Part shown: positions 9,444-21,903 of the stretch, piece after piece
Layout of the letters: the number at the start of each line of letters is the position of its first letter
Position numbering within the stretch: the first letter of the stretch is position 1
Origin: Streptococcus sp. Marseille-Q6470
GTDB lineage: Bacteria > Bacillota > Bacilli > Lactobacillales > Streptococcaceae
Direction of reading: 5' to 3'
Length of the DNA: 64,000 nucleotides
Assembly: GCF_946902905.1 (NCBI RefSeq)
Contig: NZ_OX336385.1
Coordinates: forward strand, 744,001 to 808,000
Made by a program: the position numbers and the translations under genes
The notes under the pieces: generated by a model
The model's database searches: none
What the model was told of the DNA's origin: nothing
The model's input: the letters and a program-made list of their open reading frames with translations, nothing else

Positions 9444-9447
<4 letters not shown>
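8599..9447 (-). CDS. pheA: Prephenate dehydratase
   Basis: A 282-aa monofunctional enzyme converting prephenate to phenylpyruvate, the committed step to phenylalanine. The catalytic domain begins IAYLGPKGSFSH and has VPVENSIEGSVHETLD (near residue 75) and the TRFWVLG motif that carries the catalytic threonine (near 172). A C-terminal ACT domain with ESRPLK indicates feedback control by phenylalanine. It overlaps aroK by 4 bp upstream and psr by 4 bp downstream. Confidence 0.95.
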
Positions 9448-11624
<2,177 letters not shown>

Positions 11625-11635
11625 AATTGTCCTCC

Positions 11636-12739
11636 TTATTTAATAACGACTGTGTAGTCCGTATTTTCTGTAATTAAGCGCTCAGCTCGTTCCAAATCCT
11701 GAGCAGTTTTAAAGGAAATCCGCAGAATCCCATGAACATCTTCACGGTTTTCCTCGTTGATATGGATATTGACCAAAGAAGTTCCACGTAGCAATTCCAA
11801 GATGCGTAAAATCACATCTTCTTCATCGGGAACATCTACATAAAGGTCAAATGAGCTATCTACTCCTCCGCGTTTATGGATTTCCATAGCTTGACGTTGC
11901 TCACGCGCTTGATTGAAAAAATTCCAGATTTGGTTTTCATCACCCTTACTGATAGCTTGAACAATTTCATCCAAACGCTCCTTAAAATCTTCGATGCGTT
12001 CAACAATGGTCTCTCGATTGGATAAGAGGATAGAAGTCCACATACCTGGCTCACTTTCGGCGATTCGAGTCATATCACGAAAACCACCTGCTGCAAAACG
12101 TCGGGCCATTTCATGCTGTTCAGCATAGTTGGCAGTTTGTTCCATCAAACCTGATGCTAAGATATGCGGAAAATGGCTAATCTGAGAAGTCACTCGGTCA
12201 TGCTCTTCAGCATCGATTTCAATGAAACGAGCATGAAGACCTGACAGCAAGTCTCTCATTTCTTCGAGCGTATCCGGAGTTGTCAGACTAGATGGCGTGA
12301 AGATATAGTAGGCGTTCTCAAAAAGATTGACATCTGCAGAGGCTGCTCCTGTCTTGTGACTTCCTGCCATGGGATGCCCACCGATAAATCGAACAGGCTT
12401 ACCAGCAAAATTCTCCTCTGCTGCATTCACAATAGCTGACTTGGTTGAACCAGCATCAGAAATAATGACGCCTTCTTTCAAGTCCAATTTGGCTAACTCC
12501 TTGATAAAGGCAAGAGTCTGCTGGATAGGAAGAGTCAAAATAATCATATCCGCTAGTGGAGCAAAACTGGCAAAGTCATCCGTCGCTCGGTCAATCATTC
12601 CTCTCTCCAAGGCAATATCTCTAGACGCTTGACTACGATTGTATCCTAAAATTTCATAATCAGGATGATCCCGCTTGATCCCGAGTGCCATGGAAGCACC
12701 AATCAAACCTAGTCCTGCGATATAGATGGTTTTTGCCAT
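11636..12739 (-). CDS. tyrA: Prephenate dehydrogenase with ACT domain
   Basis: A 367-aa enzyme oxidising prephenate to 4-hydroxyphenylpyruvate for tyrosine synthesis. The NAD-binding motif [12 protein letters not shown] is at residues 9-20, and [12 protein letters not shown] carries a conserved substrate-binding histidine. The last ~75 residues ([19 protein letters not shown]) look like an ACT domain, suggesting feedback by tyrosine. It is 9 nt downstream of aroC. Confidence 0.94.
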   Translation of the reverse strand: MAKTIYIAGLGLIGASMALGIKRDHPDYEILGYNRSQASRDIALERGMIDRATDDFASFAPLADMIILTLPIQQTLAFIKELAKLDLKEGVIISDAGSTKSAIVNAAEENFAGKPVRFIGGHPMAGSHKTGAASADVNLFENAYYIFTPSSLTTPDTLEEMRDLLSGLHARFIEIDAEEHDRVTSQISHFPHILASGLMEQTANYAEQHEMARRFAAGGFRDMTRIAESEPGMWTSILLSNRETIVERIEDFKERLDEIVQAISKGDENQIWNFFNQAREQRQAMEIHKRGGVDSSFDLYVDVPDEEDVILRILELLRGTSLVNIHINEENREDVHGILRISFKTAQDLERAERLITENTDYTVVIK

Positions 12740-12748
12740 AAGAACTCC

Positions 12749-13915
12749 TTAATAATTCTTTGTATACTCCCGATGTTTCGCAACAGCTTCTTTTAATTCT
12801 TCCAGATTATCAGAGGAGAATTTCTCAAGGATTTCTTGAGCCAAAACTGTTGCTACGACTGCCTCCATAACGACACCTGCTGCTGGAAGAGCAGTAGGAT
12901 CACTTCTCTCTACTGTTGCTTTATAAGGCTCGTGGGTTTCGATATCCACACTCATCAAGGGCTTATAGAGGGTAGGGATTGGTTTCATGACCCCACGGAC
13001 AACAATGGGCTGACCATTAGTCATACCACCTTCGAAACCTCCAAGATTATTGGTCCGACGTGTATAACCATCTTCTTTAGACCAGATAATTTCATCCATA
13101 ACTTGGCTACCCTTGAGAGAACCTGCCTTAAAACCAAGTCCAAACTCCACACCCTTAAAGGCGTTGATAGAAACAACAGCTTGAGCTAGTCTTGCATCTA
13201 GTTTACGATCCCATTGGACATAAGAACCAAGACCAACCGGAACACCTCCGACAACTGTTTCTACAACACCTCCGATGGTATCCCCATCTCGCTTAATCTG
13301 GTCAATATAGTCCTTAATCTCCTGCTCACGTTCTTGGTTGACGATAGAAACTTCAGACTGGGCAGCCAGTTTCTTAATCTCTGAGACTGTTAAGTTTTCT
13401 GGAACATTGATTTCCTTACCACCGAAGATAACAACATGGTTAGCAATTTCGACATCAAGCTCAGCTAAAAGCCGCTTGGCTACTGCTCCAACTGCAACCC
13501 GCATAGTTGTTTCACGGGCAGATGAACGTTCCAAAGAATTTCGCAAATCATCAAAGCGGTATTTGATGCCCCCAACCAAGTCCGCGTGACCTGGACGAGG
13601 ATGTGTGATTTTTCGTTTACTTTTGAGTTTGTCCTCAATATCCTCGGCAGACATGATATCTAGCCATTTTTGATGGTCTTTGTTAATGACATCCATGGTA
13701 ATGGGAGCCCCTGTCGTCTTCCCGTGGCGAACACCAGAAGTAAAGACAACTTGGTCACTTTCAATCTTCATTCGTCCACCACGTCCGTATCCACCTTGGC
13801 GACGTTTGAGATCCTCATTAATATCTTCTGCAGTCAAAGGCAGTCCTGCTGGAATTCCTTCAATAATTGCTGTCAGACGAGGACCATGTGACTCTCCTGC
13901 TGTTAAATATCTCAT
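12749..13915 (-). CDS. aroC: Chorismate synthase
   Basis: A 388-aa FMN-dependent enzyme converting EPSP to chorismate. It has the three family signatures: [19 protein letters not shown] near the N-terminus, [19 protein letters not shown], and [17 protein letters not shown] near the C-terminus. Length is standard. It lies between aroB (9 nt) and tyrA (9 nt) in the operon. Confidence 0.96.
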   Translation of the reverse strand: MRYLTAGESHGPRLTAIIEGIPAGLPLTAEDINEDLKRRQGGYGRGGRMKIESDQVVFTSGVRHGKTTGAPITMDVINKDHQKWLDIMSAEDIEDKLKSKRKITHPRPGHADLVGGIKYRFDDLRNSLERSSARETTMRVAVGAVAKRLLAELDVEIANHVVIFGGKEINVPENLTVSEIKKLAAQSEVSIVNQEREQEIKDYIDQIKRDGDTIGGVVETVVGGVPVGLGSYVQWDRKLDARLAQAVVSINAFKGVEFGLGFKAGSLKGSQVMDEIIWSKEDGYTRRTNNLGGFEGGMTNGQPIVVRGVMKPIPTLYKPLMSVDIETHEPYKATVERSDPTALPAAGVVMEAVVATVLAQEILEKFSSDNLEELKEAVAKHREYTKNY

Positions 13916-13924
13916 ACATTCTCC

Positions 13925-14992
13925 TTATTTTACTAAGTAATCTTTCATTTCTTCGAGAAAAACTGGGTGAATCATCGCTGAACCAAGTTCTGGCACCAAA
14001 ACTAATTTCATGGTATTGCCACGCGCTTTTTTGTCATGAGTCAAAGCCTGATAGAGCTTGTCAACATCCCAGTTTTCATAATCAACAGGAAGACCAAACT
14101 TCTGACACATCTCTCGGATAGACTGAGTTATTCCAGCTGGCATGAGTCCTTTTTCTTCTGCTACCTTAGAGACCTGAACCATTCCCATAGCTACTGCCTC
14201 ACCGTGCATGACTTTTCCATAACCAGCAGTTGCTTCGATGGCATGGCCAATTGTGTGACCAAAGTTGAGATATAAACGAATGCCATTATCCAACTCATCC
14301 TCAACCACCATCTTGCGCTTAACCTGACAAGAATGCTCAATCAAACTCTCGGAATGTTCCAATATGCTTTCGACAGAACCATCCATATCAGATAATAGGT
14401 CCCAAAGCTCAGGATCTTCGATGAGGCCATACTTGATGACTTCGCCCATTCCTTCAATTAACTCTCTATTACCCAAGGTCTCAAGAACAGTTGAGTCAAT
14501 CAAAACACCATCCGGTTGAGCAAAAGTCCCCACCATATTCTTGGCAAAAGGAGTATTCACTCCTGTCTTACCCCCGATTGAAGAGTCAACTTGAGCTGTC
14601 AAGCTAGTCGGAATTTGAACAAAGTGAATACCTCGCATATAGGTTGAGGCTACAAATCCAGCTAAATCACCAACTACACCACCACCTAAAGCTACGATTC
14701 CGTCACTACGAGTCAAGTCTTGCTTAACTAGAAATTCATAAGCCTTTTGAACCGTGGTTAGATTTTTTCGCCCTTCACCCTCTAGAAAGTCAAAAACTGC
14801 CACTTGAAAGCCAGCATCCGCCAAACTCAATTTAACCTTTTCTGCATAGAGTGAAGCCACACGGTTATCCGTTATGATAACAATTTTTTGTGGTTGCCAA
14901 AGTTCGCGCAACCATTTCCCTGCTTGAGACAAGCATCCTTTTTCAATCTGAATATCGTAAGGATGATGTGGAAGGTCTATTCTAATTTTCAT
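13925..14992 (-). CDS. aroB: 3-Dehydroquinate synthase
   Basis: A 355-aa NAD- and metal-dependent enzyme making 3-dehydroquinate from DAHP. The Rossmann region has EGEGRKNL and [32 protein letters not shown] is the substrate loop; metal ligands fall in [16 protein letters not shown] and [10 protein letters not shown]. It follows aroE by 18 nt. No DAHP synthase gene lies in the window, so the first pathway step is encoded elsewhere. Confidence 0.96.
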   Translation of the reverse strand: MKIRIDLPHHPYDIQIEKGCLSQAGKWLRELWQPQKIVIITDNRVASLYAEKVKLSLADAGFQVAVFDFLEGEGRKNLTTVQKAYEFLVKQDLTRSDGIVALGGGVVGDLAGFVASTYMRGIHFVQIPTSLTAQVDSSIGGKTGVNTPFAKNMVGTFAQPDGVLIDSTVLETLGNRELIEGMGEVIKYGLIEDPELWDLLSDMDGSVESILEHSESLIEHSCQVKRKMVVEDELDNGIRLYLNFGHTIGHAIEATAGYGKVMHGEAVAMGMVQVSKVAEEKGLMPAGITQSIREMCQKFGLPVDYENWDVDKLYQALTHDKKARGNTMKLVLVPELGSAMIHPVFLEEMKDYLVK

Positions 14993-15010
14993 AGCAGGTC
15001 TCCTTTTTCT

Positions 15011-15865
15011 TTATTGGTACTTTTGTTTTAATAATTCCCAGATTTGATCTGTTGGCATTTCCTTGCCTGTCCATAACTCAAAAGCTTCAGCAGCTTGGTA
15101 AAGCAGCATGCCAAGGCCATTGATAGATTGATTTCCCTGGTTTCTTGCCCATTTTAAAAACGGTGTTTCAAAGGGTTGATAAATCACATCTGCTACCAAG
15201 AGCTTCTCTGGTAAAACGATGCTGGTCGGGATCGGCTGAGAGGAGCCATCCATGCCCACACTAGTAGCATTAACCAAGAGGTCGGCTTTAGTGATGCTGT
15301 CTTGAAGTTCTTGAATATCCTCTAATGCAAATAAATCTACTCTAAATTCAGTCGCATTCTGTATTTTTTCTAAATAAGGTCTTGTTTTTCCCATGGATGA
15401 AGAACGAACAAAGACAGAAATCTGACTTACTCCATCCAAGATTGCCTGTGCCAAAATTGCCTTGGCTGCACCGCCTGCTCCTAACAAAACCAGTTTTTTC
15501 CTTGATATTTTAAAAGAAGGCAAGCTCTTAAAGAATCCCTTGCCATCTGTATTATATCCAATTAATGTTCCTTCTCGATTCACAACTGTATTAACTGCAC
15601 CAATTAAACAAGCCTCTTCGCTCAACTGGTCCAGATAAGGAATCACTTGTTCCTTGTAAGGCATGGAAAGATTGATTCCATACATCTGATAGCGACGAAT
15701 ATTGGCAACTGTTTCTGCCAAATCGGTTGCCCCTACTTCCCAAGCAAGATAAACTCCATTGGTATTGGTTGCCTCAAAAGCGCTATTGTGAATAAAGGGA
15801 GAAATGGAGTGTTTGATAGGATTTGCGACTACAGCTGCTAAACGTGTGTAGCCATCAATCTTCAT
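15011..15865 (-). CDS. aroE: Shikimate dehydrogenase
   Basis: A 284-aa NADPH-dependent enzyme reducing 3-dehydroshikimate. The shikimate-binding motif [13 protein letters not shown] (residues 15-27) contains the conserved serines, NLSMPYKEQ holds the catalytic lysine, and [11 protein letters not shown] is the NADP-binding loop. It overlaps the end of aroD by 11 bp. Confidence 0.95.
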   Translation of the reverse strand: MKIDGYTRLAAVVANPIKHSISPFIHNSAFEATNTNGVYLAWEVGATDLAETVANIRRYQMYGINLSMPYKEQVIPYLDQLSEEACLIGAVNTVVNREGTLIGYNTDGKGFFKSLPSFKISRKKLVLLGAGGAAKAILAQAILDGVSQISVFVRSSSMGKTRPYLEKIQNATEFRVDLFALEDIQELQDSITKADLLVNATSVGMDGSSQPIPTSIVLPEKLLVADVIYQPFETPFLKWARNQGNQSINGLGMLLYQAAEAFELWTGKEMPTDQIWELLKQKYQ

Positions 15866-16532
15866 TTAGAAGCTCCCTAATTTTTTTCATGCTAGATAGT
15901 GAAATTTGTCCTGGAGCACTAGCTTCATCTAGACTTGCAAAAGACCAACTAGAACCAGTCACATCTGAAGTAATACGAGAGACCTTGCCCACTTTTCCCA
16001 TAGAAATCGTTACATATTCTTGTTCAGGATTCAGTGTTTTAAAGCCACGTGTAAAGTTCATCAGATCCAACACATCTTGTTCTGTATTAGCCATAACAGC
16101 TATTTTCACAACTTTAGGATTTAAACTTGTTAACTCAGACAATATTTCCATTAGATTTTCAGGTGTCTCTTGGAAGTTATGGTAGCTCAAGACAAGATTT
16201 GGAAAGTCCAACATCTGATCAAAAACATCCTTGTAGCTGAAATACTCAAAATCAATATAATCTGGTTGATAAAGCTGGGCCACTTCCTTGATAATTTGAA
16301 CATACTCTTCTGAAGAGAGCTCAATTTGACCACCCTCAGAACGAGTACGTAAAGTAAAAACAAGCTCACGACCTGCAAATTTTTCAAAAATAGCTGGCGC
16401 TACCTGCAAGATAGCTTCCTTGGGTAAGAAGTCTGCTCTCCACTCAATGATATCTGCATCATGATACCGCATAACATCAATAGCCTGAGCCTCTTCTATA
16501 CTTCTTGGCATGACAGAAACAATTAATTTCAT
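15855..16532 (-). CDS. aroD: Type I 3-dehydroquinate dehydratase
   Basis: A 225-aa class I (Schiff-base) enzyme. [10 protein letters not shown] (residues 28-37), [10 protein letters not shown], a catalytic histidine in LSYHNF and the Schiff-base lysine in VVKIAVMAN are all present. It makes 3-dehydroshikimate for AroE. It overlaps the upstream methyltransferase gene by 4 bp (ATGA), tying the pathway to that gene's transcript. Confidence 0.95.
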   Translation of the reverse strand: MKLIVSVMPRSIEEAQAIDVMRYHDADIIEWRADFLPKEAILQVAPAIFEKFAGRELVFTLRTRSEGGQIELSSEEYVQIIKEVAQLYQPDYIDFEYFSYKDVFDQMLDFPNLVLSYHNFQETPENLMEILSELTSLNPKVVKIAVMANTEQDVLDLMNFTRGFKTLNPEQEYVTISMGKVGKVSRITSDVTGSSWSFASLDEASAPGQISLSSMKKIRELLNED

Positions 16533-17692
16533 TTACTAACCTTCATGGTAATCACTTTGAGGTAATTACTACTTTCATCTTTTTCATTGTAGACAAAGTC
16601 TGCTGGAAGTCCATATTTATGAAGGACCTGATACTTTCTACCTGCAAATCCTTTGTCGATTTGTTCTGTGAATTTTTGACGGGAAACATTAGCCGCATTG
16701 GTACTAGCAATAATGATTCCACCTGGGTTTAAAATCTCTAGGCTTTGGGAAATCAACTTATGATAATCCTTAGCTACAGAGAATGTTTGTTTTTTATTTC
16801 GGGCAAAGCTAGGCGGATCCAGAACAATCACGTCATAGCTTAAACCTTTTCTTTTAGCATATTTAAAATATTCAAAGACATCCATGACAAGCAGTCGATG
16901 ATTGTCTAGACTCAAACCATTGGCATGAAAATGAGCTTCTGATAGTTCTCTTGAACGTTTGGCTAGGTCTACAGAGGTTGTTTCACTAGCTCCTCCCATA
17001 GCTGCAGCGACTGAGAAGGCCGCTGTGTAGGAAAACATATTGAGTAAGGATTTTCCCATAGCCAGACCATCAACCAAACTCCCACGAACTTCATGCTGAT
17101 CCAAGAAAATTCCTGTCATAAGGCCGTCATTCATAAAGACTTGGTACAAGACTCCATTCTCGAGAACAGTGAAATATTCAGCTGCTTCTTGACCATAGAT
17201 ATGGGCAGACTCATAGTCTAGACCTTTAAAGCGAATCTTTTCATAGGCACCTAAGACTTCCGGGAATACCTGAGCAAAGGCGGCTATAATTTCTTGACGA
17301 AGGCTATAGATATAGGAGTTATACCAAGAAAAAACAACATAATCTCCATAAAGATCCAGTGTCATGCCACCAAATCCATCGCCTTCTTGATTAAACAAAC
17401 GAAAGGCAGTTGTCAACTCATCTTGATAGTAGTTAGCGCGTCTTTGTTTGGCTTTTTTAAACAAACTTTCAAAAAAGGATCGGTCAAAAGAAACTTTCTG
17501 GTTAGATACAAACCATCCAATTCCCTTATTTTGATGGGATAAATAAGCCTTCCCTAAAAACTGTTTACTTTGATTAAAAAGCTCAACTTCTTGATCAGTT
17601 TCAGATAGCTCTGGAAAATCAATCTCTTCCAAAACCATCTGACCCTTATTCAGCTTTTTTTCGACACGCCGACTGACGAATACTTTATTCAT
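16529..17692 (-). CDS. RlmI-like class I SAM-dependent rRNA methyltransferase
   Basis: A 387-aa protein with an N-terminal PUA-like domain (residues 1-75), a middle domain and a Rossmann methyltransferase domain: [20 protein letters not shown] binds SAM and [11 protein letters not shown] is the catalytic DPPSF motif of 23S rRNA m5C methyltransferases (RlmI/RlmK type). The exact rRNA position is not shown. It is first in the aromatic operon. A TGATATAAT extended -10 (TATAAT at 17700-17705) sits only 7 nt before the ATG and no Shine-Dalgarno is visible, so the mRNA may be leaderless. Confidence 0.88.
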   Translation of the reverse strand: MNKVFVSRRVEKKLNKGQMVLEEIDFPELSETDQEVELFNQSKQFLGKAYLSHQNKGIGWFVSNQKVSFDRSFFESLFKKAKQRRANYYQDELTTAFRLFNQEGDGFGGMTLDLYGDYVVFSWYNSYIYSLRQEIIAAFAQVFPEVLGAYEKIRFKGLDYESAHIYGQEAAEYFTVLENGVLYQVFMNDGLMTGIFLDQHEVRGSLVDGLAMGKSLLNMFSYTAAFSVAAAMGGASETTSVDLAKRSRELSEAHFHANGLSLDNHRLLVMDVFEYFKYAKRKGLSYDVIVLDPPSFARNKKQTFSVAKDYHKLISQSLEILNPGGIIIASTNAANVSRQKFTEQIDKGFAGRKYQVLHKYGLPADFVYNEKDESSNYLKVITMKVSK

Positions 17693-17699
17693 AGATACA

Positions 17700-17708
17700 A
17701 TTATATCA
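17700..17708 (-). promoter_or_regulatory. Extended -10 promoter of the methyltransferase-aro operon
   Basis: TGATATAAT on the minus strand (complement of 17700-17708). The expected transcription start, about 7 nt downstream, coincides with the ATG at 17692. It is the only clear promoter upstream of the ten-gene run down to psr. Confidence 0.65.
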
Positions 17709-17861
17709 AATTTGTTGAAAATTCACAAAATAGAAAGTAATTTCTCCATTGATTCCATAGAAATTGAAGCTATTTTCCACTCTTTTTCATCAGACAGCAT
17801 CTCTCTTCTATAAAAGCTTTTGTAAAAAATGGACATAAAAGAGCTAGAGTATATTTTCTAG

Positions 17862-17899
17862 CGCAAACGTTTGCGTATTCCTTGGCTTTGTGGTAAAAT
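17862..17899 (+). promoter_or_regulatory. amyA promoter with MalR/CcpA-type operator over the -35
   Basis: A perfect 14-bp palindrome CGCAAACGTTTGCG (17862-17875) overlaps the -35 TTGCGT (17871-17876). A 17-nt spacer leads to the -10 TAAAAT (17894-17899), preceded by TG for an extended -10. The palindrome has the form of LacI-family sites used by MalR or CcpA in streptococci, so repression by maltose or glucose status is expected. Confidence 0.8.
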
Positions 17900-17931
17900 G
17901 ATTGTCAAATTGTTAAGTATGAGGACTTTCT

Positions 17932-19383
17932 ATGAAAAATCAAACCCTAATGCAATATTTTGAGTGGTACTTTCCCCACGATGGACAACACTGGACGCGA
18001 CTTACCGATGATGCTGAGCATCTTGCAAATCTAGGAATTAGCCACGTCTGGATGCCACCTGCCTTTAAAGCTACCAACGAAAAAGATGTCGGTTATGGTG
18101 TCTATGACCTTTTTGACCTCGGTGAATTTGACCAAAAAGGAACTGTGCGTACCAAGTACGGTTTCAAAGAAGACTATCTTCAAGCCATTCAAACACTTAA
18201 ATCACATGGGATTCAACCTATGGCTGACGTCGTCTTAAACCACAAGGCAGCTGCAGACCGTTTAGAATCCTTCCAGGTTATTGAAGTCGACCCAGAAGAT
18301 CGCACAATTGAACTTGGAGAACCTTTTACCATCAATGGTTGGACAAACTTTACTTTTGATGGAAGACAAAACACCTACAATGATTTCCACTGGCACTGGT
18401 ACCATTTCACTGGAACTGACTATGATGCCAAAAGACGGAAGTCTGGTATTTACCTTATCCAGGGAGATAATAAGGGCTGGGCCCACGAGGAATTAGTCGA
18501 TAACGAAAATGGTAACTATGACTACCTCATGTATGCGGACTTAGATTTTAAGCATCCAGAAGTCATACAAAATATCTATGATTGGGCTGATTGGTTCATG
18601 GAAACGACTGGCGTAGCTGGTTTTCGCTTAGATGCTGTCAAGCATATCGACTCCTTCTTTATGCGTAATTTCATTCGTGACATCAAAGAGAAATATGGAC
18701 AAGACTTCTATGTCTTTGGAGAATTCTGGAATCCAGACAAGGACGCCAACCTTGACTATCTCGAAAAGATTGAAGAGCGCTTTGACCTTGTCGATGTACG
18801 CCTCCATATGAATCTCTTTGAAGCAAGCCAAGCTGGTGCAGACTACGATTTGCGTACCATCTTTAATGATAGTCTAGTTCAAATCAAACCAGATAAGGCT
18901 GTAACCTTTGTCGAAAACCATGATACTCAACGAGGACAAGCTTTAGAATCTACTGTAGAAGAATGGTTTAAACCAGCAGCCTATGCTGTTATTCTTTTGC
19001 GCGAGCAGGGTCTCCCTTGTGTCTTTTACGGAGACTACTACGGTATCTCTGGTCAATATGCTCAGCAAGATTTTAAAGAAGTTCTTGACTGTCTCTTAGC
19101 TATCCGAAAAGATTTAGCTTATGGAGAGCAGACGGACTACTTTGATGACCCTAATTGTATCGGTTGGGTTCGTTCTGGAGCTGACAACCAATCGCCTCTT
19201 GCCATTCTTATCTCAAACGCTCAAGAGAATTACAAAACCATGTTTGTAGGTCCAGAATGGGCTGGTCATACTTTTGTTGATTTACTTGCTAATCATTCTG
19301 ATCAAGTAACTATCAATTCGGATGGATACGGAGATTTCCCAGTTTCTGAACGTTCTGTAAGTGTTTGGGGACTTACTTATTAA
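17932..19383 (+). CDS. amyA: Cytoplasmic alpha-amylase (GH13)
   Basis: A 483-aa GH13 enzyme cleaving alpha-1,4-glucans or maltodextrins. The catalytic triad is D234 (FRLDAVKH), E264 (VFGEFWN) and D331 (VENHDTQ). There is no signal peptide, so it acts on imported maltodextrin or stored glycogen inside the cell. ADVVLNHK (98-105) is the usual first conserved region. It stands alone between terminators, with a sugar-responsive operator on its promoter. Confidence 0.94.
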   Translation: MKNQTLMQYFEWYFPHDGQHWTRLTDDAEHLANLGISHVWMPPAFKATNEKDVGYGVYDLFDLGEFDQKGTVRTKYGFKEDYLQAIQTLKSHGIQPMADVVLNHKAAADRLESFQVIEVDPEDRTIELGEPFTINGWTNFTFDGRQNTYNDFHWHWYHFTGTDYDAKRRKSGIYLIQGDNKGWAHEELVDNENGNYDYLMYADLDFKHPEVIQNIYDWADWFMETTGVAGFRLDAVKHIDSFFMRNFIRDIKEKYGQDFYVFGEFWNPDKDANLDYLEKIEERFDLVDVRLHMNLFEASQAGADYDLRTIFNDSLVQIKPDKAVTFVENHDTQRGQALESTVEEWFKPAAYAVILLREQGLPCVFYGDYYGISGQYAQQDFKEVLDCLLAIRKDLAYGEQTDYFDDPNCIGWVRSGADNQSPLAILISNAQENYKTMFVGPEWAGHTFVDLLANHSDQVTINSDGYGDFPVSERSVSVWGLTY

Positions 19384-19390
19384 GAACACA

Positions 19391-19417
19391 AAAAAACTTG
19401 CCATAGGCAAGTTTTTT
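19391..19417. terminator. Bidirectional terminator between amyA and the dnaD-like gene
   Basis: A 12-bp stem (19391-19402 with 19406-19417), ATA loop, A-tract on one side and T-tract on the other. It serves the convergent genes on both strands. Confidence 0.88.
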
Positions 19418-19429
19418 TATTACTAAATA

Positions 19430-20104
19430 TTAGTCTTTCCATAGATCCATGGCATTTTTAAAATCAGATGAAACCTGAACATTTTGAGGGTTTGTTGCCT
19501 CTCTCTCTTGACGTTTCGCTTCTACCTGGGCTACACTCCTAATCCCTTCATGACGCCAGTTTCGTAGGATAGCTTGGATATATTTCCAATTTGGTTTACC
19601 ATTCAAAACAGCTTCTCGTAAGGCTTCTTTTATCAAATCCGCACTAGTTCCGTCTTCTTTCAAACTCTTTTCCAAGTCTTCAATTTCAAATGGGCTCAAT
19701 AGACGACCTAGCTCCTGTTGGAAAGTATCTACCAAGCTCTTTAAATCATTTGGAGCAGATTGCACCTGGTTTGGAGCTTGTTTTTCAAAAAGTTGGTCTA
19801 GGCGCTCCAAGGCAAGAGTTGCATCGAAGATTACTTCTATTTCGCCATTAAGTTCTATGGTTCGGTATTGAAGCAACCCTTTCTCAGTCAATCGTGAAAT
19901 AGCCTGATTGACTTCAGTGACATTTTTGCCGATTTTTTCAGCAATCTGACTTGGAGACAATTCACCTAAAGCCGTTGTATTCTGTAGGTAAAAGAATTGC
20001 CAAACCAAGAAATCATCGCTTGACGAGAACAGTTGATTGTAATGTAAGAGCAGGTCACTCGGTAACACTAAGTTTCCTGATTTGAAAGCATCTAAATATG
20101 TCAT
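19430..20104 (-). CDS. dnaD: DnaD-like replication initiation protein
   Basis: A 224-aa protein with an N-terminal winged-helix part (SPSQIAEKIGKNVTEVNQAI, residues 54-73) and a C-terminal DnaD/DnaB2 domain (LSPFEIEDLEKSL ... PNWKYIQAILRNW). In Firmicutes DnaD works with DnaB and DnaI to load the replicative helicase. It is 8 nt downstream of metA and next to apt, the order I remember in pneumococcus. Confidence 0.85.
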   Translation of the reverse strand: MTYLDAFKSGNLVLPSDLLLHYNQLFSSSDDFLVWQFFYLQNTTALGELSPSQIAEKIGKNVTEVNQAISRLTEKGLLQYRTIELNGEIEVIFDATLALERLDQLFEKQAPNQVQSAPNDLKSLVDTFQQELGRLLSPFEIEDLEKSLKEDGTSADLIKEALREAVLNGKPNWKYIQAILRNWRHEGIRSVAQVEAKRQEREATNPQNVQVSSDFKNAMDLWKD

Positions 20105-20112
20105 AATTCCTC

Positions 20113-21057
20113 TTATAAATATCCAAAATGGGACACATCATCTTCCGCACTCTTCCACTCAAACGGTGTTTCTTGGTAAACTGCATAATTTACCCAGTTA
20201 CTAAAGAAGAGAGCTGCAGATGAACTCCACCGCATACAAGGAAGCTCATGAATGTCATCATTTTTGAAATAATTTTCTGGTATATGTGGATCTAAACCAG
20301 CATCTAGATCTCTAAAATATTCCTTTGCAAGCGTATCGCGATCATACTCTAAATGCCCAAAGCTATATACTTCTCTCAAATCTCGACTCGCAAGGATAGA
20401 GATTCCCACCTCTTTTCCTGATGCTAAAATCTCTAGATTTGTTTTATTCAGGATATCTTCTTTGTGGACTTCTGTATGGCGAGAATGAGGGGATACATAT
20501 AAATCATCAAAACCTCTCAATAGGAGATGACCTTCTTTCAAAACATCTTGAGGATAAATCCCAGAAAGCTTCTGGTCCATCTGGTATTTATCTACGCCAT
20601 AGCGATAGTATAGACCTGCCTGTGCACCCCAACAAATATGCAGGGTTGAAAAGACATGAGTCTTAGACCAATCGATAACTCGGGTAAATTCCTGCCAGTA
20701 GTCAACATCTTCAAAGGGTAGATGCTCAACTGGAGCCCCTGTGATAATCAACCCATCGAAATAATCGTCTTTGACTTCCGAGAAGGTCTTATAAAAAGTC
20801 TCCATATGCTCTGAGCGAGTTGTTTTTGATTGATGACTTTCCATATATAAGAAATCAATATCTAATTGCAGAGGAGTATTGGCCAAATGTCTTAAGAGTT
20901 GAGTCTCTGTTACAATTTTTTGCGGCATTAGATTTAAAATAAGAATTTTCAAGGGTCGGATATCCTGATGAGCCGCCCGTTGATCATCCATGACGAAAAT
21001 ATTTTCTGTTTGTAAAATCTCAACTGCTGGTAATTTTTTATCAATTCGAATCGGCAT
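20113..21057 (-). CDS. metA: Homoserine O-acetyltransferase (MetA family)
   Basis: A 314-aa enzyme acylating homoserine, the entry to methionine synthesis. The catalytic cysteine is C142 in HICWGAQAG, and PHSRHTE holds the downstream histidine region. Residue 111 is glutamate (GAPVEHLPF); in this family E111 goes with acetyl-CoA and G111 with succinyl-CoA, so the usual database name homoserine O-succinyltransferase is probably wrong here. It is the first gene of the metA-dnaD transcript, under a MET-box-like site. Confidence 0.92.
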   Translation of the reverse strand: MPIRIDKKLPAVEILQTENIFVMDDQRAAHQDIRPLKILILNLMPQKIVTETQLLRHLANTPLQLDIDFLYMESHQSKTTRSEHMETFYKTFSEVKDDYFDGLIITGAPVEHLPFEDVDYWQEFTRVIDWSKTHVFSTLHICWGAQAGLYYRYGVDKYQMDQKLSGIYPQDVLKEGHLLLRGFDDLYVSPHSRHTEVHKEDILNKTNLEILASGKEVGISILASRDLREVYSFGHLEYDRDTLAKEYFRDLDAGLDPHIPENYFKNDDIHELPCMRWSSSAALFFSNWVNYAVYQETPFEWKSAEDDVSHFGYL

Positions 21058-21144
21058 GGAAATCTCCTAACTGTATCATACTGGACTCAAGTAACCTGAC
21101 TGTCATCAAATGGAATAATCCAGCTGATGACACTTCTTCCCTTT

Positions 21145-21178
21145 ATTATACTGTAAGAAGATATAGTTTTCAATTATA
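21145..21178 (-). promoter_or_regulatory. metA promoter with MET-box-like operator
   Basis: On the minus strand TTGAAA (complement of 21168-21173), a 17-nt spacer and TATAAT (complement of 21145-21150). The -35 is embedded in a near-palindrome TATAATTGAAAACTATA (21162-21178), close to the streptococcal MtaR/MetR site TATAGTTTnAAACTATA with 14 of 16 defined positions matching. LysR-type control by methionine status is inferred. Confidence 0.72.
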
Positions 21179-21225
21179 GTTTTTCTCTAACTAGATATAG
21201 CCTATTTTTATATCCGATGAAGAGA

Positions 21226-21248
21226 AAACAGCCCTAGGGACTGTTTTT
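21226..21248 (-). terminator. Terminator after apt
   Basis: AAAACAG and CTGTTTT arms with an inner CCCTAGGG-like core lie immediately after the apt stop codon. Confidence 0.65.
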
Positions 21249-21250
21249 CA

Positions 21251-21763
21251 TTAATAATGCATCAAAACTTTATAATCGTAATCTCCGATTGCTTCACGAC
21301 CTTTAAGTTCATCAAGTTCAATCAAGAAGGCACAACCGGCTACAATACCACCTAGTTTTTCAATCATTTCGATGGTTGCTTTAACAGTACCACCTGTTGC
21401 CAAGAGATCGTCTACAATTAGAACACGTTGACCTGGTTTGATAGCATCTGCGTGCATGGTCAAAGTATCAACCCCATATTCTTTTTCGTAGTCCGCTGAA
21501 ATGACTTCGCGTGGCAACTTTCCAGGTTTGCGAACAGGCGCAAAACCAATTCCCAACTCAAAAGCAACTGGACATCCCACGATAAATCCACGCGCTTCAG
21601 GACCGACGATCATATCGATCTTTTTGTTAGTAGCGTATTGAACAATTTCACGAACAGCATAACTGTAGGCATTTCCATCTGCCATCAATGGGCTAATATC
21701 ACGGAAAGTAATTCCTTCTTGTGGATAATTTTCAATACTTGCAATGTAATCTTTTAAGTTCAT
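21251..21763 (-). CDS. apt: Adenine phosphoribosyltransferase
   Basis: A 170-aa purine salvage enzyme making AMP from adenine and PRPP. The PRPP-binding motif [13 protein letters not shown] and [10 protein letters not shown] are present, and the length is standard. It has its own extended -10 (TGGTATAAT, TATAAT complementary to 21796-21801) and a terminator. Confidence 0.95.
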   Translation of the reverse strand: MNLKDYIASIENYPQEGITFRDISPLMADGNAYSYAVREIVQYATNKKIDMIVGPEARGFIVGCPVAFELGIGFAPVRKPGKLPREVISADYEKEYGVDTLTMHADAIKPGQRVLIVDDLLATGGTVKATIEMIEKLGGIVAGCAFLIELDELKGREAIGDYDYKVLMHY

Positions 21764-21830
21764 AGCGTTTCTTTCTTTTAAAGTTTTTACTCCCTATTAT
21801 ACCATAATTCCTAGAAAAGCAAAATAGAAA

Positions 21831-21858
21831 GAAGCCTTGACACTTGGTACAAGACTTC
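21831..21858 (-). terminator. Terminator of the cca/ABC-F/membrane-protein operon
   Basis: GAAGTCTTG and CAAGGCTTC arms around a 10-nt loop, followed on the minus strand by TTTCTATTTT. It lies 45 nt after the stop at 21904. Confidence 0.65.
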
Positions 21859-21903
21859 TCATTTTCTTATTCAGTTGTTACAATCATTCACTTCATGAAG
21901 TTC

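Noticed and set aside
17932..19383. Secreted amylase
   Set aside because: The N-terminus enters the catalytic domain at once (MKNQTLMQYFEWY) with no signal peptide.
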